From QQUD01 sp039029915 (lineage in GTDB: Bacteria; Chloroflexota; Anaerolineae; Promineifilales; Promineifilaceae), in the NCBI GenBank assembly GCA_039029915.1, contig JBCCFD010000213.1:1-12782 (forward strand): a stretch of DNA of 12,782 bases, given 5' to 3'. This document shows, piece by piece, positions 11,234 to 12,782 of the stretch. Within the stretch, counting starts at the first letter, position 1, and each line of letters starts with the position of its first letter. A program made the translations under genes and the position numbers. The notes beneath the pieces are model-generated. The model saw nothing but the letters and a program-made list of their open reading frames with translations. It was not told where the DNA came from and made no database searches.

Positions 11234-12782
11234 TTAAGATGTTTTTTGAAAAACTTGCTCGGCATGATGTTGCCGCCAATGATTTAAAGATTTGAAAATA
11301 GAAACGGCCGTTTCTAAGGAAGCTGTTGCAGACAACTTCTCACCTAAATCAGACTCAATTTGACCGAGTAGTAAATACGCCTCGGCTTCAACCTCAATAA
11401 TCCTTTTCTCTTTGGCAAGCTTTAGTGCTTCATTTGCTTTTGCTAGGGCTTCCTTATGATGCCCAGTTCTAAAAAACAGCTTACTTTTCCTTAACTTAGC
11501 TTCAGCAATAAACCATTGGTGTTCAATGCCATCTGCAATTTCAAATGCCTCATCGATATTCTCTGCTGCCAATTCAAATTGATTTTCTATTAAATTTATC
11601 TCGCCAAGCAAATTTAATAGTGGGCACAGATTTCGCTGATTATTCTTATCTCTTGCAATCTCAATCCCATCTTCTGCATACCGTCTAGCTTTTGAATAAT
11701 CTCCCTTGTATATTTCTAAAGTTGCAAGATGACGAAAAAGTGAGCTTTTACGTTCAAATAAATTATCCTCATTTGCAATTTGTAAACCCTCCAATAGATA
11801 ATTTTCAGCCACCTCAAATTCACCAAGCGTCCGCGATAAAGCCCCCATATTTGAAAGAAGAAAACAGATGTCTTCCCTGTGCCCCATTTTTCTAGCAGTT
11901 TGCAAAGCCTCAGTGTAATAGTCTAATTCATCATCATATTTGCCAAGTGAACCCGCTACAGAACCAAGATTAAGAAGCATCGGACTCAAAATACCTTCAT
12001 GGTTTATTTCTTTAGCTATCTGCAAGCCCTCCGTTAGATAAGTCAAAGCATCTTCGTATAAGGTCAAGTCAAGATGAACGCCACCAAGATTCATCAGTAA
12101 AGTGCAAACTCTTTTTAAATTATTCGTTTTACGGGCAAATTGCAGGCTTTTTTCGTATTGGGAAATTGCTGTTTTAAAATCACCTTGATAATCATAAGCT
12201 ACCCCAATGGCCTGATTAATCCGACTTTTCAAATCATCATTTTCAACAAATTGGCTTAACCGCAATGCTTCAGTCAAATGTTCAATAGCAGAAGGGTAAT
12301 CGGCCTCATTGATAAACATTCGTCCTAAATTAACTAAGGCAACGGCCCCTTCTTCATAACTCTTGAGGTCATTGGCATATCCCACCGATTTTTCTAAAAA
12401 AGGCTTTGCAAAACGATACATCCCTTTAACATGAAAGTAATGATAACTGAGATTGCTTATGCGAATAAAATCAAAATAGTGCTTTGAATCCTCTGCAAAT
12501 TTTAAACACTTTAAAATATGGTCTATTTCTAATTCAATTTGACCAAACGCAGATTCATTAGCGCTAAGGAATTGGCTAAAAAATTGTACGGCCCTTTGCC
12601 AATAAGCTACAGAATAAGATTTAATTCCTACATAGTCCGATAAAGTCTGATGTAACGTTACCCTTGTTGCACCAACTTCTTCTAAAATCCCGAGTTGAAT
12701 CAAACGATTAACCAAAGCGTCGTCTTTTTCACTCACAAATTGAACAGCCTCACTCGAAAAAGTGGCCGGTTTGGGAGCAAAA
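11234..12782 (-). CDS. STAND-type protein, C-terminal winged-helix and TPR part (N-terminus beyond window)
   Basis: The frame is open through the right edge, so this is the C-terminal 515 codons of a longer protein. A GTG at 12736 is internal: the residues before it continue the domain. Edge residues 1-50 (FAPKPATFSSEAVQF, then ALVNRLIQLGILEE, TRVTLHQTLSDY) have the form of the winged helix that follows an NB-ARC/STAND NTPase. A helical linker follows. About residues 146-499 then hold nine TPR-like repeats with an exact 40-residue period, each with a central (L/M)NLG-like turn and a later EAL- or EGL-type helix. STAND proteins are nucleotide-switched oligomerising sensors; the TPR superhelix usually senses or binds the trigger. 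The effector and NTPase lie outside, so the role (signalling, transcription, phage defence) is open. A GAAACGGCCGTTTC palindrome lies near its 3' end. Confidence 0.8.
   Translation of the reverse strand, partial: FAPKPATFSSEAVQFVSEKDDALVNRLIQLGILEEVGATRVTLHQTLSDYVGIKSYSVAYWQRAVQFFSQFLSANESAFGQIELEIDHILKCLKFAEDSKHYFDFIRISNLSYHYFHVKGMYRFAKPFLEKSVGYANDLKSYEEGAVALVNLGRMFINEADYPSAIEHLTEALRLSQFVENDDLKSRINQAIGVAYDYQGDFKTAISQYEKSLQFARKTNNLKRVCTLLMNLGGVHLDLTLYEDALTYLTEGLQIAKEINHEGILSPMLLNLGSVAGSLGKYDDELDYYTEALQTARKMGHREDICFLLSNMGALSRTLGEFEVAENYLLEGLQIANEDNLFERKSSLFRHLATLEIYKGDYSKARRYAEDGIEIARDKNNQRNLCPLLNLLGEINLIENQFELAAENIDEAFEIADGIEHQWFIAEAKLRKSKLFFRTGHHKEALAKANEALKLAKEKRIIEVEAEAYLLLGQIESDLGEKLSATASLETAVSIFKSLNHWRQHHAEQVFQKTS
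11301..11314. repeat. GAAACGGCCGTTTC, longest copy of the iterated palindrome family
   Basis: A perfect 14-bp palindrome inside the STAND/TPR gene, encoding part of LETAVSIF. It represents a family with core ACGGCCGT. Exact AACGGCCGTT copies start at 340, 2019, 2689, 4176, 5377, 5721, 6468, 8296 and 11303. Copies with one changed outer base start at 1286, 5061, 7269, 8166 and 9392. Copies with both outer bases changed start at 3992 and 5248. Confidence 0.85.

Noticed and set aside
12692..12736. GTG at 12736 as the start of a complete 500-residue TPR protein
   Set aside because: The frame stays open to the window edge. The upstream residues (FAPKPATFSSEAVQF) continue a winged-helix domain, so the protein is partial.
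1..12782. tRNA, rRNA, riboswitch or transposase gene
   Set aside because: No cloverleaf, rRNA-like segment, riboswitch core or transposase-like frame was seen on either strand.

Overview
The window most likely comes from a Chloroflexota (Anaerolineae-like) bacterium. This is inferred from the actinobacterial/Chloroflexi-type inositol-phosphate synthase, the Thr/Pro-rich linker in the peptidyl-prolyl isomerase, the winged-helix plus TPR style of the right-edge STAND protein, and the moderate GC content. No marker in the window fixes the taxonomy.

Layout. Positions 1-1892 (minus strand) hold a housekeeping cluster: rpsF, a short ssb without an acidic tail, and a membrane-anchored SurA/PpiC-like foldase cut by the left edge. 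Positions 2069-4390 (plus) hold a tightly coupled pair: a four-TM DUF3592-like membrane protein (TTG start, strong Shine-Dalgarno) and a class I/II PLP-dependent aminotransferase. A NAGPA-type phosphodiester glycosidase follows (4588-5481, plus). It converges on ino1, and a strong bidirectional hairpin terminator lies between them. Positions 5709-7943 (minus) carry ino1 behind a LacI-family regulator. The lacI promoter has two identical 15-bp operator copies exactly 42 bp apart. A pirin (8156-8935, minus) follows. Next come a CatE-like extradiol dioxygenase and a divergent TetR repressor, with a perfect 18-bp palindrome between them. The right end has a 65-residue protein with an internal duplication, and a partial STAND-type winged-helix/TPR protein converging on it.

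The most interesting material is not in the genes. (1) The palindrome AACGGCCGTT is greatly over-represented: 9 exact copies and 16 copies of its 8-bp core in 12.8 kb, nearly all inside coding sequence and in all three reading frames. It behaves like a highly iterated palindrome. (2) Two 116-bp repeats, 86% identical, with TTAAGTG...CACTTAA ends and nested hairpins, lie in inverted orientation at the two outer (3') ends of the dioxygenase/TetR pair. They resemble a MITE, a BIME or the ends of a gene cassette. (3) Arrays of 8-bp degenerate units facing each other lie between lacI and ino1, and a related 17-bp-stem palindrome lies after the pirin gene.

How the genes may work together. The dioxygenase/TetR pair looks like an autonomous inducible aromatic-degradation or detoxification unit. 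LacI probably represses itself, and it may influence ino1, the next gene on the same strand. The other genes are functionally unrelated neighbours.
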